DNA of 64,000 nucleotides from Bartonella sp. HY328 (lineage in GTDB: Bacteria > Pseudomonadota > Alphaproteobacteria > Rhizobiales > Rhizobiaceae). The notes under the pieces are model-generated. The model saw only the letters and a program-made list of their open reading frames with translations, did no database searches and was not told the DNA's origin. The position numbers and the translations under genes are program-made. Shown here one piece after another: positions 1 through 12,700 of the stretch. The stretch is from contig NZ_CP104883.1 in NCBI RefSeq assembly GCF_025449335.1, forward strand, positions 612,501 through 676,500, in the 5' to 3' direction. Each line of letters begins with the position of its first letter. Position 1 is the stretch's first letter.

Positions 1-182
1 TTCGGATAAGGGTTTAGTGACAAGATACACTATGTCGTAAGGGAATGCTCAAAGCCCTTACATATGATTGGCAAGCTTAACCGCACCATCGAATATATCT
101 CAAGAAGCTGGTCTTTCTGCTGATATTCAGCTTAAAAATCTGCACAGGTTTTTAACAATAATTGGATATTGGCAATGAGAAC
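1..182 (+). other. 3' part of the 16S-23S internal transcribed spacer
   Basis: The stretch lies directly upstream of the 23S rRNA start and contains no tRNA gene. The tract near 158-169 (GTTTTTAACAATAATTGG) looks like the antitermination-type sequence found before 23S genes, but I cannot assign a box A with certainty. The 16S gene and any spacer tRNAs would lie before the window. Confidence 0.6.
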
Positions 183-2996
<2,814 letters not shown>

Positions 2997-3068
2997 CCCA
3001 TTACCTATATCCAGTTAATAAAACAGCAGAAAATCAAAACCAGCTTCAATTTGTTCATGCCTTTCGCC

Positions 3069-3186
3069 GACCTGGTGGTTATGGCGGAGCGGCTGCACCC
3101 GATCCCATTTCGAACTCGGCCGTGAAACGCTCCAGCGCCAATGGTACTTTGTCTTAAGACACGGGAGAGTAGGTCGCTGCCAGGTC
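3069..3186 (+). rRNA. rrf: 5S ribosomal RNA
   Basis: The terminal helix is formed by GACCTGG (3069-3075) and the CCAGGTC ending at 3186. The conserved internal segment GATCCCATTTCGAACTCGG (near 3100-3119) is typical of 5S rRNA, and the length (~118 nt) is normal. It follows 23S by about 70 bases as in a standard rrn operon. Confidence 0.96.
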
Positions 3187-3337
3187 TGCAAAATGCATGA
3201 ATGAATATAATCTCTTCACCATCAAAACTCCGTATTTATTCTTATCTGATCTTCCTTAAATAACCGTTCTAAACGCTTAATCAGATAAGGTCCTTTGCTC
3301 GAGCAACATCATTACTTCAAGCAAAGTCTATAGGTGA

Positions 3338-3414
<77 letters not shown>

Positions 3415-3797
3415 AATCCCCAGCAAAAATTTATAAACAGTGTTAAAACCTATTGTAATAACCGCCTCAGAGCGGTCTTTGGCGTTTATACATATAGGGT
3501 TACACTCGCTTAACTAGCGAAAAGATCCTATCTGCACTCGAAAAGCCTAAATACCCCCGCCAAAAACAAACATAACATCATCGTCGTCCGTCAAAATCAG
3601 CTCCGCTCAACAAAATCCAATCAAATTAGAAACAGCATATATCATAGCCCCAAAAGAAGCGGTCTGGCGGTCCTTGGCGTATTCTTACAAGGCGCTTGAA
3701 ATCTTGCTGCGTTGCCGAAGATTAATACAACAAGTCAAAATATTAAATGACTGCCACATGGCCTATTATTGCCTATTAAGGTCAATTTTCAGGCTAG
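3415..3797. other. Gene-free stretch after the rRNA operon
   Basis: I see no gene here. A weak hairpin ACCGC/GCGGT at 3461-3476 followed by CTTT may end the rrn transcript but is not a convincing terminator. A 14-base near-repeat (GCGGTCTTTGGCGT at 3472, one mismatch at 3667) is present. The DNA leads directly into a decayed gene. Confidence 0.4.
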
Positions 3798-4127
3798 CTT
3801 GACGGGGAGACGACAGAGTGGCATGAGAACGGTCATCTTAATAGTAAAATGAATTTCGTTCGAGGGCTATCTATATTAGGTGATCGGATCACATGGTATT
3901 CTAATGGAGTTATGGAGAAATGTGAGAAAGTAGCTTATGGCACCGTATTAGCTATTAAGGAATGGGATGAAAAAGGAAATCTTATAAATAACTACTCGTT
4001 AGATACTAACTCTTCTAGATTTGACAGTGCTATCAAAAATCGTAAATACCACATAGATAAAGTAAAGAGAGGATTGGTAGATGCAGATTCACTTTCTCCA
4101 TGGACTTGCATATTAGATCTTTCTTAA
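3798..4127 (+). pseudogene. 5'-truncated MORN-variant repeat gene (YwqK/immunity-like remnant)
   Basis: The open frame runs from just after an in-frame TAG (3795-3797) to TAA at 4125-4127; the first ATG is at 3849. Upstream of that ATG the frame still reads a coherent protein, with TEWHENGHLNSK before the Met, then WYSNGVMEKCEKVAYG and EWDEKGNLI. These three W-x-x-x-G-type segments are the pattern of MORN_2 repeats found in YwqK-family antitoxin/immunity proteins. Because the repeats begin before any start codon, the gene has lost its 5' end. No intact toxin is nearby. The repeat pattern is seen directly; the family is my recognition and could be wrong. Confidence 0.45.
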
Positions 4128-4952
4128 GTTTAATAGAATTCATGGTTTGCCTTACAGGATGATCTGATGCAGGTATAGTCTCTGGTAGTCGGTGGTGTGG
4201 GGCGAGCTTTAATATACAGCCACAAGCGATTGGCAATGAAATCTTTTGCCTGATAGATACAAACAACAGCTTAACATCATTTTGTGTCCTCAAACATGCG
4301 CCTATCATCTCGCCATTATCAGTTAATGGCAATTGCACCCAGGTATTCTATCGAGAGCATCATAAAGTCCAATAAGATGATTTTTGCACAACCTATTGGC
4401 GGCTTATCAAATAGATGGGAGTTCATGCATGAAAGATAGTCGGGTATATATTGATACTCGAATTTTGTTCCAACGATGCATTTTTTTCTAAAAGTTCCAG
4501 TGTATTAACATCAATTTTAATAGCCTCAGCTAGAACTCAACAAGGTAACTCATCATAAGCTGCATCGACACCAAAAACTATTTCAGTTGTCTAGACGCAA
4601 TTCTTGGTAATGTTTTTTTGAGATAGTTTTTAATGCGTTAGACTGATGATATCCTTTATAATGGATTAATATTGGTTTTATCGCTAGGCTGATAGCGGAT
4701 GACGTCAGCTCATGAATGAGATGCTTTTTGCTCAATTGTGTTTGATTGAACTTCGCGCTGAACAATCAACTATCTCAGCTATAAATGGTTAATTGGTAAA
4801 GACGACTAAATAGCCGGTTATTTTTGGTAATGATGGAGGCAAAAGAATAAGAATGTAAGTGGCATATTTTGACGCTAACTAGATTTTCGATCTGATATTG
4901 CGTCAAGTCGCACTATCCAATTTACGAATAGCCCTTGTAAAAATTTATGGCG
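4128..4952. other. Decayed DNA without an intact gene
   Basis: No convincing intact gene is present. On the minus strand, fragments read like broken coding sequence: GVDAAYDELPC, then a stop, then VLAEAIKIDVNTLELLEK (about 4505-4600), and a further piece at 4128-4350 containing QLPLTDNGEMIGACLR. The pieces lie in different frames with stops between them, so this is at most the remnant of one or two genes. I cannot name the family. Confidence 0.3.
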
Positions 4953-5762
4953 TTATACATTGTCGTTTAGTGCTCTCAGGGTCAATATTTGCTCACAGCG
5001 TCCAAAGGGGCCGTAAACATCGTGTAGAATTGAGCTGCTTAACCCAATACCATCTTCACCATATTGTTGTACAGATTGCAGCCCTAACCAGCGCCCCTTG
5101 GGCAGACGATACATATGCAATTGTAAATCAAGATTAGGAAAAGCAAAAGCAAAGGGCTTATCTTGGCGTGGTGAAGTGCCATTGGCCATATCAATGAGAC
5201 CGACCAAATGAACAAAGTCGCTGGTTGGTTGATTATCAAGACAATTTAAGGGTGTATTAATCCATATGAGGCCTTTGCCTTTGCGATTAGCCTTATCTCG
5301 TCGAGCTATAAGGCTTTTGATAAAGCCGCCTAACCAATTGTCAATATCCGGCCAAGGCTCACATTGCTCCGGACTATGAACTGGCTTATCCTCGATCCCA
5401 GCAACAGAACCAGTTTTGGTTTTTGCCATGCGCCATGTATGCGCAACAATGCAAGTTTTGCCAGCAGCTTCTAAATGTTGTTCAATTAATTCTATTGTCT
5501 TACCTGGCCGTATCAAACGAGTGGTAATTGAAAAATCGGTAAGACTAATTTTGCCCCAAATATCAAAGCTTATGCGTCCAATACGCATATCAAAACGCGG
5601 CATAAAACATTCAAGCTCACGGGCAATAATACCACTTGCGGCCGCCATGTGTTGCTCATCTTTATTCCATGCCCCTTGCGCATGGATTGTTGGAGAGAAA
5701 TGGCTAATTCTTGTACCATCTTCACTGGTGGTTTCACTTAATAAATTATAATAACAGGTCAT
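4953..5762 (-). CDS. Thioesterase family protein (TesB/4HBT_3-like hotdog)
   Basis: The 269-residue product resembles the double-hotdog acyl-CoA thioesterase-like proteins (TesB / 4HBT_3 group), which hydrolyse or bind acyl-CoA esters in the cytoplasm. Recognisable features are the N-terminal HFSPTIHAQGAW segment, a central RISFDIWGKI strand with TRLIRPGKTIELIE (about residues 62-94, the typical second strand pair), and the C-terminal QLHMYRLPKGRWLGLQSVQQYG hotdog strands. There is no signal peptide. It is the last of three minus-strand genes after gloB and a small exported protein, 90 bases downstream. The ribosome binding site is weak, so the start is taken from length and from the following conserved N-terminus. 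Substrate is unknown. Confidence 0.65.
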   Translation of the reverse strand: MTCYYNLLSETTSEDGTRISHFSPTIHAQGAWNKDEQHMAAASGIIARELECFMPRFDMRIGRISFDIWGKISLTDFSITTRLIRPGKTIELIEQHLEAAGKTCIVAHTWRMAKTKTGSVAGIEDKPVHSPEQCEPWPDIDNWLGGFIKSLIARRDKANRKGKGLIWINTPLNCLDNQPTSDFVHLVGLIDMANGTSPRQDKPFAFAFPNLDLQLHMYRLPKGRWLGLQSVQQYGEDGIGLSSSILHDVYGPFGRCEQILTLRALNDNV

Positions 5763-5852
5763 GCTGCAATATCAATTTCTAACAATTTCCAACCGAAAAG
5801 GGCCAAACGCAATGTTTGACCCCAGTTTTACACTTATAAAAAGCGTCTATAA

Positions 5853-6335
5853 TCAATCAGCTAAAACTGCGCGGATACGATCAATATATTTATGGCCAAA
5901 GCTAAGGTTATTTTCCGAAACCGATTGGCTTTCATCAAAGAATTGTTCTTCACCTTGAGCTGATGCCGCAGATAATGCTGCTGACAGCGCCATAGAGCCT
6001 ACAACATAATCATGGGCAGAGATAGAATATTTGCGTAACAGTGCCATTAGTTCCGGGCGACCGCTAATCGCCTGCGTCATACCGCTAATAGATGTATCAT
6101 CATCGCCTGTACCAGGTGGATTTGATTCAAGCGGCAATGCTTGAAATTCCGCGCGCACTTTTTCCATCCTGTTTAAAAAATCTTCAGTTAATGGATAGGT
6201 CGCAACTTCTTTGGCATTTTCTTCGCGAGTGAGTGCAAATGACGTATCATCACCTTTTGGCGCATTTTGGGCAAAACCAAATGTCGGCACTATGAGTAAA
6301 CCTAAAATAGCCAGAATGCCTCTTTTTATTTTCAT
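5853..6335 (-). CDS. Small exported protein of unknown function
   Basis: The 160-residue product starts with a clear Sec signal peptide (basic MKIKRG, hydrophobic core to about residue 20, cleavage near FGFAQ). The mature part is acidic and mostly helical, with no cysteine pairs or motif that I recognise. Its ATG overlaps the gloB stop by four bases (ATGA), so the two are translationally coupled and share a transcript. A periplasmic location follows from the signal peptide. I cannot assign a function and do not infer one from gloB, since such coupling can be incidental. Confidence 0.6.
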   Translation of the reverse strand: MKIKRGILAILGLLIVPTFGFAQNAPKGDDTSFALTREENAKEVATYPLTEDFLNRMEKVRAEFQALPLESNPPGTGDDDTSISGMTQAISGRPELMALLRKYSISAHDYVVGSMALSAALSAASAQGEEQFFDESQSVSENNLSFGHKYIDRIRAVLAD

Positions 6336-7096
6336 TTAAAATTGTCCTTTAACCTACGAATTTGTGTAAATACTGTAATATCATCAGCGCCATCGAGATT
6401 GAGATTAGCACGAATCTCACTGTTATTACAGCGCAAGAATGGGTTGGTTGCCTTTTCTTGACCAATTGTGGTTGGTAATGTTGGCAAATTCTGGGCCCGC
6501 AGCGTATCAACTATGATCATGCGTTGCTGTAAGGCATGATTCCCTCCATCAATCGACAAAGCAAAGCGACCATTAGCTTGCGTATATTCATGGCCGCAAT
6601 AAATGAGCGTTTCATCTGGCAATTGTGCTAATTTTTGTAGTGATGCATGCATCTGGCTGGGAGAGCCTTCAAATAAACGACCGCAGCCAAGCGAAAATAG
6701 CGTGTCGCCGGTAAATAATAATTGGTCCAATGGCAAATAATAGGACAGTGCTCCACTGGTGTGACCGGGCGTCGATAGCGGCATAACGCGGCTGTTGCCA
6801 AAGCTAAAATTATCCCCCTCGCTAATCGCCTTATCTAGCCCACCAATTTGCAACTGCTCGGCCTTAGGGCCAATAACCAATGCACCCGTTGCCGCCTTTA
6901 ATTTTTCGATTCCGACAATGTGATCACTGTGGTGATGCGTAATAAATAGATAATCAAGTGTCCAATTCTTTTTACGTAATACCGTCAAAATAGTATCAGC
7001 ATCGGGCGCATCAATCGCAGCAGTCTTACCGCTACTTTCCTCATGCAAAATAACGCCAAAATTATCGCTACGACACATAAATTGCTCAATTTGCAT
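6332..7096 (-). CDS. gloB: Hydroxyacylglutathione hydrolase (glyoxalase II)
   Basis: Glyoxalase II hydrolyses S-D-lactoylglutathione to D-lactate and glutathione, the second step of methylglyoxal detoxification in the cytoplasm. The metallo-beta-lactamase metal motif THHHSDH lies at residues 53-59. The later ligands are seen in TPGHTSG, FTGDTLF and YCGHEYT, and the C-terminal glyoxalase II part ends in IRRLKDNFK. I place the start at the ATG at 7096 because GGAG lies six bases before it; another ATG 12 bases upstream lacks a good site. The product is 254 residues, normal for the family. Its stop overlaps the start of the next gene. Confidence 0.93.
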   Translation of the reverse strand: MQIEQFMCRSDNFGVILHEESSGKTAAIDAPDADTILTVLRKKNWTLDYLFITHHHSDHIVGIEKLKAATGALVIGPKAEQLQIGGLDKAISEGDNFSFGNSRVMPLSTPGHTSGALSYYLPLDQLLFTGDTLFSLGCGRLFEGSPSQMHASLQKLAQLPDETLIYCGHEYTQANGRFALSIDGGNHALQQRMIIVDTLRAQNLPTLPTTIGQEKATNPFLRCNNSEIRANLNLDGADDITVFTQIRRLKDNFK

Positions 7097-7108
7097 AATT
7101 TGCTCCAT

Positions 7109-8076
7109 TTGTTATCGTGCCAAGGTTCCATGGCGGCGCGTAAAGCTAGATCATTGAAGGTAAATGCGGCAGTACTTTGCCCTTATATCATTTTTAAAGC
7201 CCCGTGCTAAAGGTTTTAATATCCTTAAGGAGCCAAGTTAGTGTTAACTTTATTACTTGGTGATTGGTAAGGATAGCCCACAAGCGGTATTCGTTACCAA
7301 TTTTAGTATCAAATAGACATTAAAAACATTAGATGCGCTTTAAATAACATCTACATTATCAAACATGACCGCATTGGCTATAAGTTTATCTTAAAAATTC
7401 GCTACAAAGTGAATGAATCGATTTATAGCATTTTGTGCAAAAAAAAACTGAATTTTGAGAAATTTTAAAAATCCATCAGTGTATTTTTCTAAAATTAGAG
7501 GATTCTATATATATTATCCTATTATTATAATAGAAATACGGTTTTTATTTTAATTTATATTAAAGTATTAACGAAATAGTTATTTTAAAATAACTTATTG
7601 TTTTTAAATATTTTTTTTAAAAAAAGTCTCGTAGTTAGGATATAGCTAAACAGATTTGCCCCCGCTTACTTATTTTGTACGCAAGCTCAAATTACCATAT
7701 GTTTTATTAAATTATAATATAGCGATGTAATATATATTGTATTTATAAAATTATAATTTAGAAAAACAAAATATAAAAATAGGTGCAACTAATTGATTTT
7801 GTGGTGTTTATTTTTGTAGTATTTTTATTATTTTTTGATTAAGTTATTATATAATTAAATTATTATATAAAATTTATTAAATATATAAAATTTGAAAAAC
7901 ATAACGATCTAATATTTGAAATAATATTTAAATTGACAACATATATATTATGAAACTACAAATGTAATTGTACACAGCAAGATATATACATTCGAAATAT
8001 TATCTTATTTAGATTTAAACATTACGCATGAGAATTCAAATTCAATTTCTCAAGTTGAAAACGAAAGGTTGCTAAC
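7109..8076. promoter_or_regulatory. Long, extremely AT-rich leader before the RTX-like gene
   Basis: About 970 bases carry no gene. From about 7430 to 8040 the DNA is almost wholly A and T, with many T-A steps and A/T runs, much more AT-rich than the surrounding genes. DNA of this type is the preferred target of the rhizobial/Brucella xenogeneic silencer MucR, so silencing of the downstream surface-protein gene is a plausible inference. AAGG at about 8066 before the ATG at 8077 serves as ribosome binding site. I cannot point to a unique -10/-35 pair because AT-rich matches are too frequent. Confidence 0.45.
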
Positions 8077-9417
8077 ATGGCTAAAGGTCTTACAAAGTCT
8101 ATCCGTGAAATCGTCACAAAATATGGCTTAAAATATTTCGATGGTAGTAATAATGATGATGTTCTTACCGTACAAAAAAATATTGAAAGCAAATCTAATT
8201 CTGCAATCGGCATTAATTTAGGTAATGGCGATGATATATTGAGAGTTAATGGTTCAATTAAAGCTCAAGGCAAAAATACTATTCTTGGTGGCGATGGCGA
8301 TAAAGAAATCAATGTTCGCAAAGGTCTTGAAGCAGAAAAAGGCGGCGAAAATCGCTTTACCTTTGGTGAGGGTACTCACATCTTGACCTTTGGCTCAGAT
8401 ATTAAAGCAGACTCAGGTTCAACCAACCGTATCGCTGCAGGTGAAGGCGATAGCGTCGTCAATGTTAAAGGTGATCTTGAAAGTAAGGGTTTAAATGAAA
8501 TCTTACTTGGCTACGGCACACATCAGATTAACATTGAAGGCATTGAAGCTGAAAAAGGTGGTGTAAATCGCTTAACAGCTGAAGGTCAAACTGAGCTTTA
8601 CATTAAAGACAGCATCAAGGCTAAAAGTGGTACCAATGAAATTACCACTGGTGAAGGCAATGACCACATCGTTATTGGCGATAAGATGTCGGCTAAAAAT
8701 GGCGGTGTAAACCGTATCTCAACGGGTGATGGCGATGATGTTGTTCATATTAAAGATGGTGCTGAAGCCGATCGCTCAAGCCACAATTATTTAGATACTG
8801 GCGCAGGTAATGATACTATTATTCTTGATGATGGTGTGAATGTTGGTGGCCTTACCATTGATGCTGGCGATGGTTATGATGTTTTGGTGTTAAATTCCAA
8901 TTATAACTGGTCTTTCCAACTAGACTATCGCAACTGGTTAACTGACCTTCAGCAAAGTGGTGAGCTTGCTTCGACCAATCTTGAAGAAATTCAAGCTAAT
9001 ATTGGCTATCGCGCTTCAGTTTCTAGCATTGATTGGCTAACTCAGCTTATTAATGATTATAATGCGGAAGCAGGCCATGATGACATTAACTTGACAGTTA
9101 ATCTTGATAGTGCTGGCCGTGTTATCAACTTTGATAGCCTATTTACCAGTGCTGATGAAAGTGCAATCACTGGCATTAGCCTAACTGGTGGCCGTGCCAA
9201 TACTTTGAAAATCGGTTCTGATATTCAAAGTTCTGGCTATGACAATGACAGCTTGCACATCACAGGTGATGGCAATGACACTGTACAGCTTGCATCTAAC
9301 TGGCACTTGAGTGAAAGTAATTACACAGCTGAATCTGGCGTTATTTATAATGTTTATAATAATGGTGCCAATGAAGAAATCTTCGTACAAGCAAGTATGA
9401 ATGTTGCTTATGGCTGA
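8077..9417 (+). CDS. RTX-like repeat protein, probable type I secreted beta-solenoid
   Basis: The 446-residue product has no Sec signal peptide and starts with a short helical head (MAKGLTKSIREIVTKYGL). From about residue 22 to 275 it consists of roughly ten tandem units of about 25 residues, each following the pattern I-x-A-x-x-G-G-x-N-R-I-x-x-G-x-G-D-x-x-V-x-V. Each unit holds one RTX-type nonapeptide (GNGDDILRV, GEGDSVVNV, GDGDDVVHI, GAGNDTIIL), so the part should fold as a calcium-binding beta-solenoid. Residues 280-446 are a different, Asn/Ser/Asp-rich tail with two more such turns (GDGNDTVQL). Lack of a signal peptide together with glycine/aspartate repeats suggests type I secretion, but no ABC exporter or membrane fusion gene is adjacent. 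A strong terminator follows. The function is unknown; a surface layer or adhesion role is only a guess. Confidence 0.7.
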   Translation: MAKGLTKSIREIVTKYGLKYFDGSNNDDVLTVQKNIESKSNSAIGINLGNGDDILRVNGSIKAQGKNTILGGDGDKEINVRKGLEAEKGGENRFTFGEGTHILTFGSDIKADSGSTNRIAAGEGDSVVNVKGDLESKGLNEILLGYGTHQINIEGIEAEKGGVNRLTAEGQTELYIKDSIKAKSGTNEITTGEGNDHIVIGDKMSAKNGGVNRISTGDGDDVVHIKDGAEADRSSHNYLDTGAGNDTIILDDGVNVGGLTIDAGDGYDVLVLNSNYNWSFQLDYRNWLTDLQQSGELASTNLEEIQANIGYRASVSSIDWLTQLINDYNAEAGHDDINLTVNLDSAGRVINFDSLFTSADESAITGISLTGGRANTLKIGSDIQSSGYDNDSLHITGDGNDTVQLASNWHLSESNYTAESGVIYNVYNNGANEEIFVQASMNVAYG

Positions 9418-9445
9418 TAATTACAACAAGTAAAGCCCCCCGATA

Positions 9446-9475
9446 GGCCCGCATCTTATGAGTGCGGGCCTTTTT
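9446..9475 (+). terminator. Rho-independent terminator of the RTX-like gene
   Basis: GGCCCGCA (9446-9453) pairs perfectly with TGCGGGCC (9463-9470), followed by TTTTT. It lies 29 bases after the stop codon. Confidence 0.92.
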
Positions 9476-9549
9476 GTGTTTGTTAGATAAATCACATATT
9501 TATTGGTAATATAGTTCGTAGCATTATTGTATAATGCAGAAAATTTTAA

Positions 9550-9657
9550 TTAGAGCGTTTTCCGAAAAGTGTGAAGCGGTTTTCGGACAAAAAACGCGGT
9601 GTAAACAATGGATTAGAGCGCCGATCTGATCCAGTCAGATCGAAAAGCGCTCTAAAG
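9550..9657. repeat. Palindromic ~108-bp dispersed repeat, copy 1 (Bru-RS-like)
   Basis: The element starts TTAGAGCG and ends CGCTCTAA, an inverted terminal pair. It contains AAAGTGTGAAGCGGTTTT, then ACGCGGTGTAAACAATGG, and an inner palindrome GATCTGATCCAGTCAGATC. A second, diverged copy lies at 18535-18641. Length, palindromic ends and layout match the Bru-RS1/RS2 type of intergenic repeat known from Brucella and related Hyphomicrobiales. It sits between the terminator of the RTX-like gene and the 3' end of the autotransporter gene. Confidence 0.85.
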
Positions 9658-9710
9658 TCCTTTTTCTATTAATAAAAACGTAACTCATCGTTTTAAAAAT
9701 TATTACTTTA

Positions 9711-12700
9711 TTAAAATGTAATTTTCCAGCTGGCATGAGCTCCATGGTCTTTAATGTCACTCGCTACTTGACCGCGATAGCCTAAGGTTATTTGATTATG
9801 TGGTGTAACTTGCCAAGTAAAGCCAGCACCAATTAATGCAGAGTTTTTAGCAATTGGTGTGCCTTCAACACTAAATTTATGACTACCAAGCGCAAAGCGG
9901 TTTTCAACGCGGCCATCAATATCACCAAAGGCATGGCTCCAACCAATATCACCATAAAGGGAGATTGGTACATGCTTACCTAATTTGAAGTTGCCGCGTA
10001 AGCCAAGAGTTGTAAAACTTGTATTGGTGGTGTTGCTATCACTGAATAATGAAGCATAGCTGGCGCTCTCACTAATATCCTCAAGGTTTAGCCAGATATG
10101 GGCGATATTGGCATAAGGAGAAATTACCGCCCCTTCATTTAGATGAAAATCATGGCTAGCTTCACCAAATATCTGCATTTGCCAACCATTGAAGCTAGCA
10201 TTGGCAGTGCTTTCAAGCCCATGAATTGAAATTTTTCGCTCGGTTTCATTATCCAAATGGCTATAAGCGATACCGCCGCGCAATTTAATTCCGCTAATTT
10301 CACTCGCCACATAAGCACCAAGATGTAAAGCATCAACATTAAATCTTGAGCTATAGCGACCATCTATTTCAGATCGTTCATAACCAAAAACAATACCGGC
10401 AAATGCTTTATCGGTAAGTGCGCCATCAAGACCTAATGCAATGCCCCAGCCATCATTATTAATTTTGCCAGCATTATTGGTTGATGGCAATTTACCACCA
10501 TGGCCCCAAGTGGCAAACCAAAGCGGCTCTGTTGTTGGCATTGCACTATCTGACAACATTCGTTGGTTGATTTGGTCGCGTAAGTGGTGGCTATTTTGCA
10601 AAAGTGCTGAGCGAGCAGAACCAAATATTTCACCTGAAAGCTGGTCAAAGGCTGGATTTGCATTATCGCGGCTTAAATTTAATACAGCTTCATAAACAGG
10701 GGTTTGTAAATCCAGTGTCTCTATAGCTTTGGCTGTTGAACATTGGTTACTTGTTGCGCCGGCAAAACACAATGCAATATCATTACGCGCCATTTGGAGA
10801 ACAAGGCTATTGTCGTTAAAAACTAGGTTTGGTGTTAAAAATGCAAGATTGCTAGCGATTGCATCAAAGCCATTCACACCATTTTTGGTAATACCGTTTT
10901 GCGCCGTCATAATAGTGTAATTCGTGTTAGCACGATAAAACCCATTTCCGGCAAATATATTAAGATTGCCGCCATTAATGGTTATACCGCCACTTGCAGC
11001 GAGCAAGTCACTATTGCCCATATTATCCACTTCAACATTATAATGAGAGCCGGTCGCAAAAGTTACATTTTGAACATATAAAGTGCCAATTGACTGTCCT
11101 GGAGCAAGTATTGCACCTTGAGCGACATAGATATTACCAGTTTGGCCCGTGCCGCCTAGGGTCGTGCCGGCGTTAATTGTAATATCCCCAAGCAAGGATC
11201 CATTGACAATTAGGCTACCACCATTAATTTGCGTGCCAGTATTAAAAATATTGTTTCCATTTAATATTAACCTACCGCCGTCAAGCTTTTGTAATTGCCC
11301 TTCACCTTGCAAATCATTATCAATATTTGCAGTGCCATCAGAAACACGGATAATATTTTGATTGCCACTTAATTGTAGCATATCACCGCTTAATCGATAA
11401 CCATCGCTAGCAAATTGTAAGCCGCTAGCGCTGACTGGGCCATTATTAGCATTGATTGCAACTTGGCCAGCCTTACCGGTGAAAACTGCAAAAGCATCTT
11501 TTTCAAAACTGCCATTTTGCGCGCCATTAGCAGATGTCCAAGGGGTGGCGCCATTGGGTGCCATTTGCCAAATACCAGATCCGCCAGTAATGACACTATC
11601 ATTGACTATGCCTTCACCATCCCAAAAGTTTAACTGCGTCCCATAGCTGTTGACAAGATTAACTTCACCTTTAACAGCTGTTTGGACATGGGTTTGCGAT
11701 TGTTGCGGCATGGTACCAATAAGCAAGCCATTATCGCTTAAAGATCCACTGTAATTAAAAATTCGGTAGATACCGGGAGCAAAATTACCATTTTCAGTGA
11801 CATTAATTGTGCCTGCAAGGGTTAGATCACCATTAACGCTCACAAGATCATTATTGGTACCACCAGCAATATTCACTTCTCCAAATCGATAATTAAGATG
11901 AACACCATCATTTAGAGTTAAATTGCCATTAATCACCAATGTACCGGCATTATTAGTAGTGCCCGGCCGCAAAATTGCACCATTATTCATCACCACATTG
12001 CCGGTACTGCCAGTTCCACTTAGAATGCCACTATTATTGACAAGAAGATCAGAGGATAATTGACCAAGCACTGCCAATTCTCCACCATTAATATTTGACT
12101 GCGTTGTTAGGTTGTTTTGACCGTTTAAAATAAGTTGCCCACCATTTAAGGTGAAGCCACCAAAGCTATTTTGGCCACTTAAGACCAAAGTGCCATCGCC
12201 ATTTTTGGTTAAATGACCATCACCATCAATATTATTTTTCCAGATATCGAAAGCACCAAAGCCAGAAATATCATTGGCAGTATTGATATTTTGATTGATT
12301 GTCATATCCCGATAAAGGTGAGCTGGACCATTATAAGCAGCGGGTAGGTTGATAAGGCCCCAATAGGACATATCATTGCCTTGTTCAATTGACCAACCAG
12401 CAAGAGAATCTTCAGGATATGCTGTACTTGCCAGAATATCGCGCCAATCTTCTGGATTTAAATAGGGAAAACGCAAACGCAACAGATAGCCAGTTTGCAT
12501 GTTGAATTTTTGAGGATCAAAATAGCTATTATCATTGCTTTGGCGGCTACCATAATAGCCAATACTAAAATTATCAGCTGCATGGCTATCATAAACAGGT
12601 CTTGCTTGTTGCTCCAAGCATTGGCGCATATCAAGCTCGCATAAAGGATCCATAGATTGGCGTAAAGCTTTGGCATTTTCTACTATCTCAGCAGTAATAT

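Noticed and set aside
3472..3680. Near-identical 14-base segments at 3472 and 3667 after tRNA-fMet, considered as attachment-site duplicates
   Set aside because: They do not match the tRNA 3' end, there is no integrase, and the enclosed 180 bases hold nothing.
4033..4338. A 101-codon minus-strand frame starting with GTG
   Set aside because: It overlaps the MORN-type remnant, starts at a non-ATG codon in decayed DNA, and its protein-like part continues upstream in another frame, so it is treated as a gene fragment only.
5416..5751. 111-codon plus-strand frame opposite the thioesterase-like gene
   Set aside because: It is the antisense shadow of a well-supported coding sequence.
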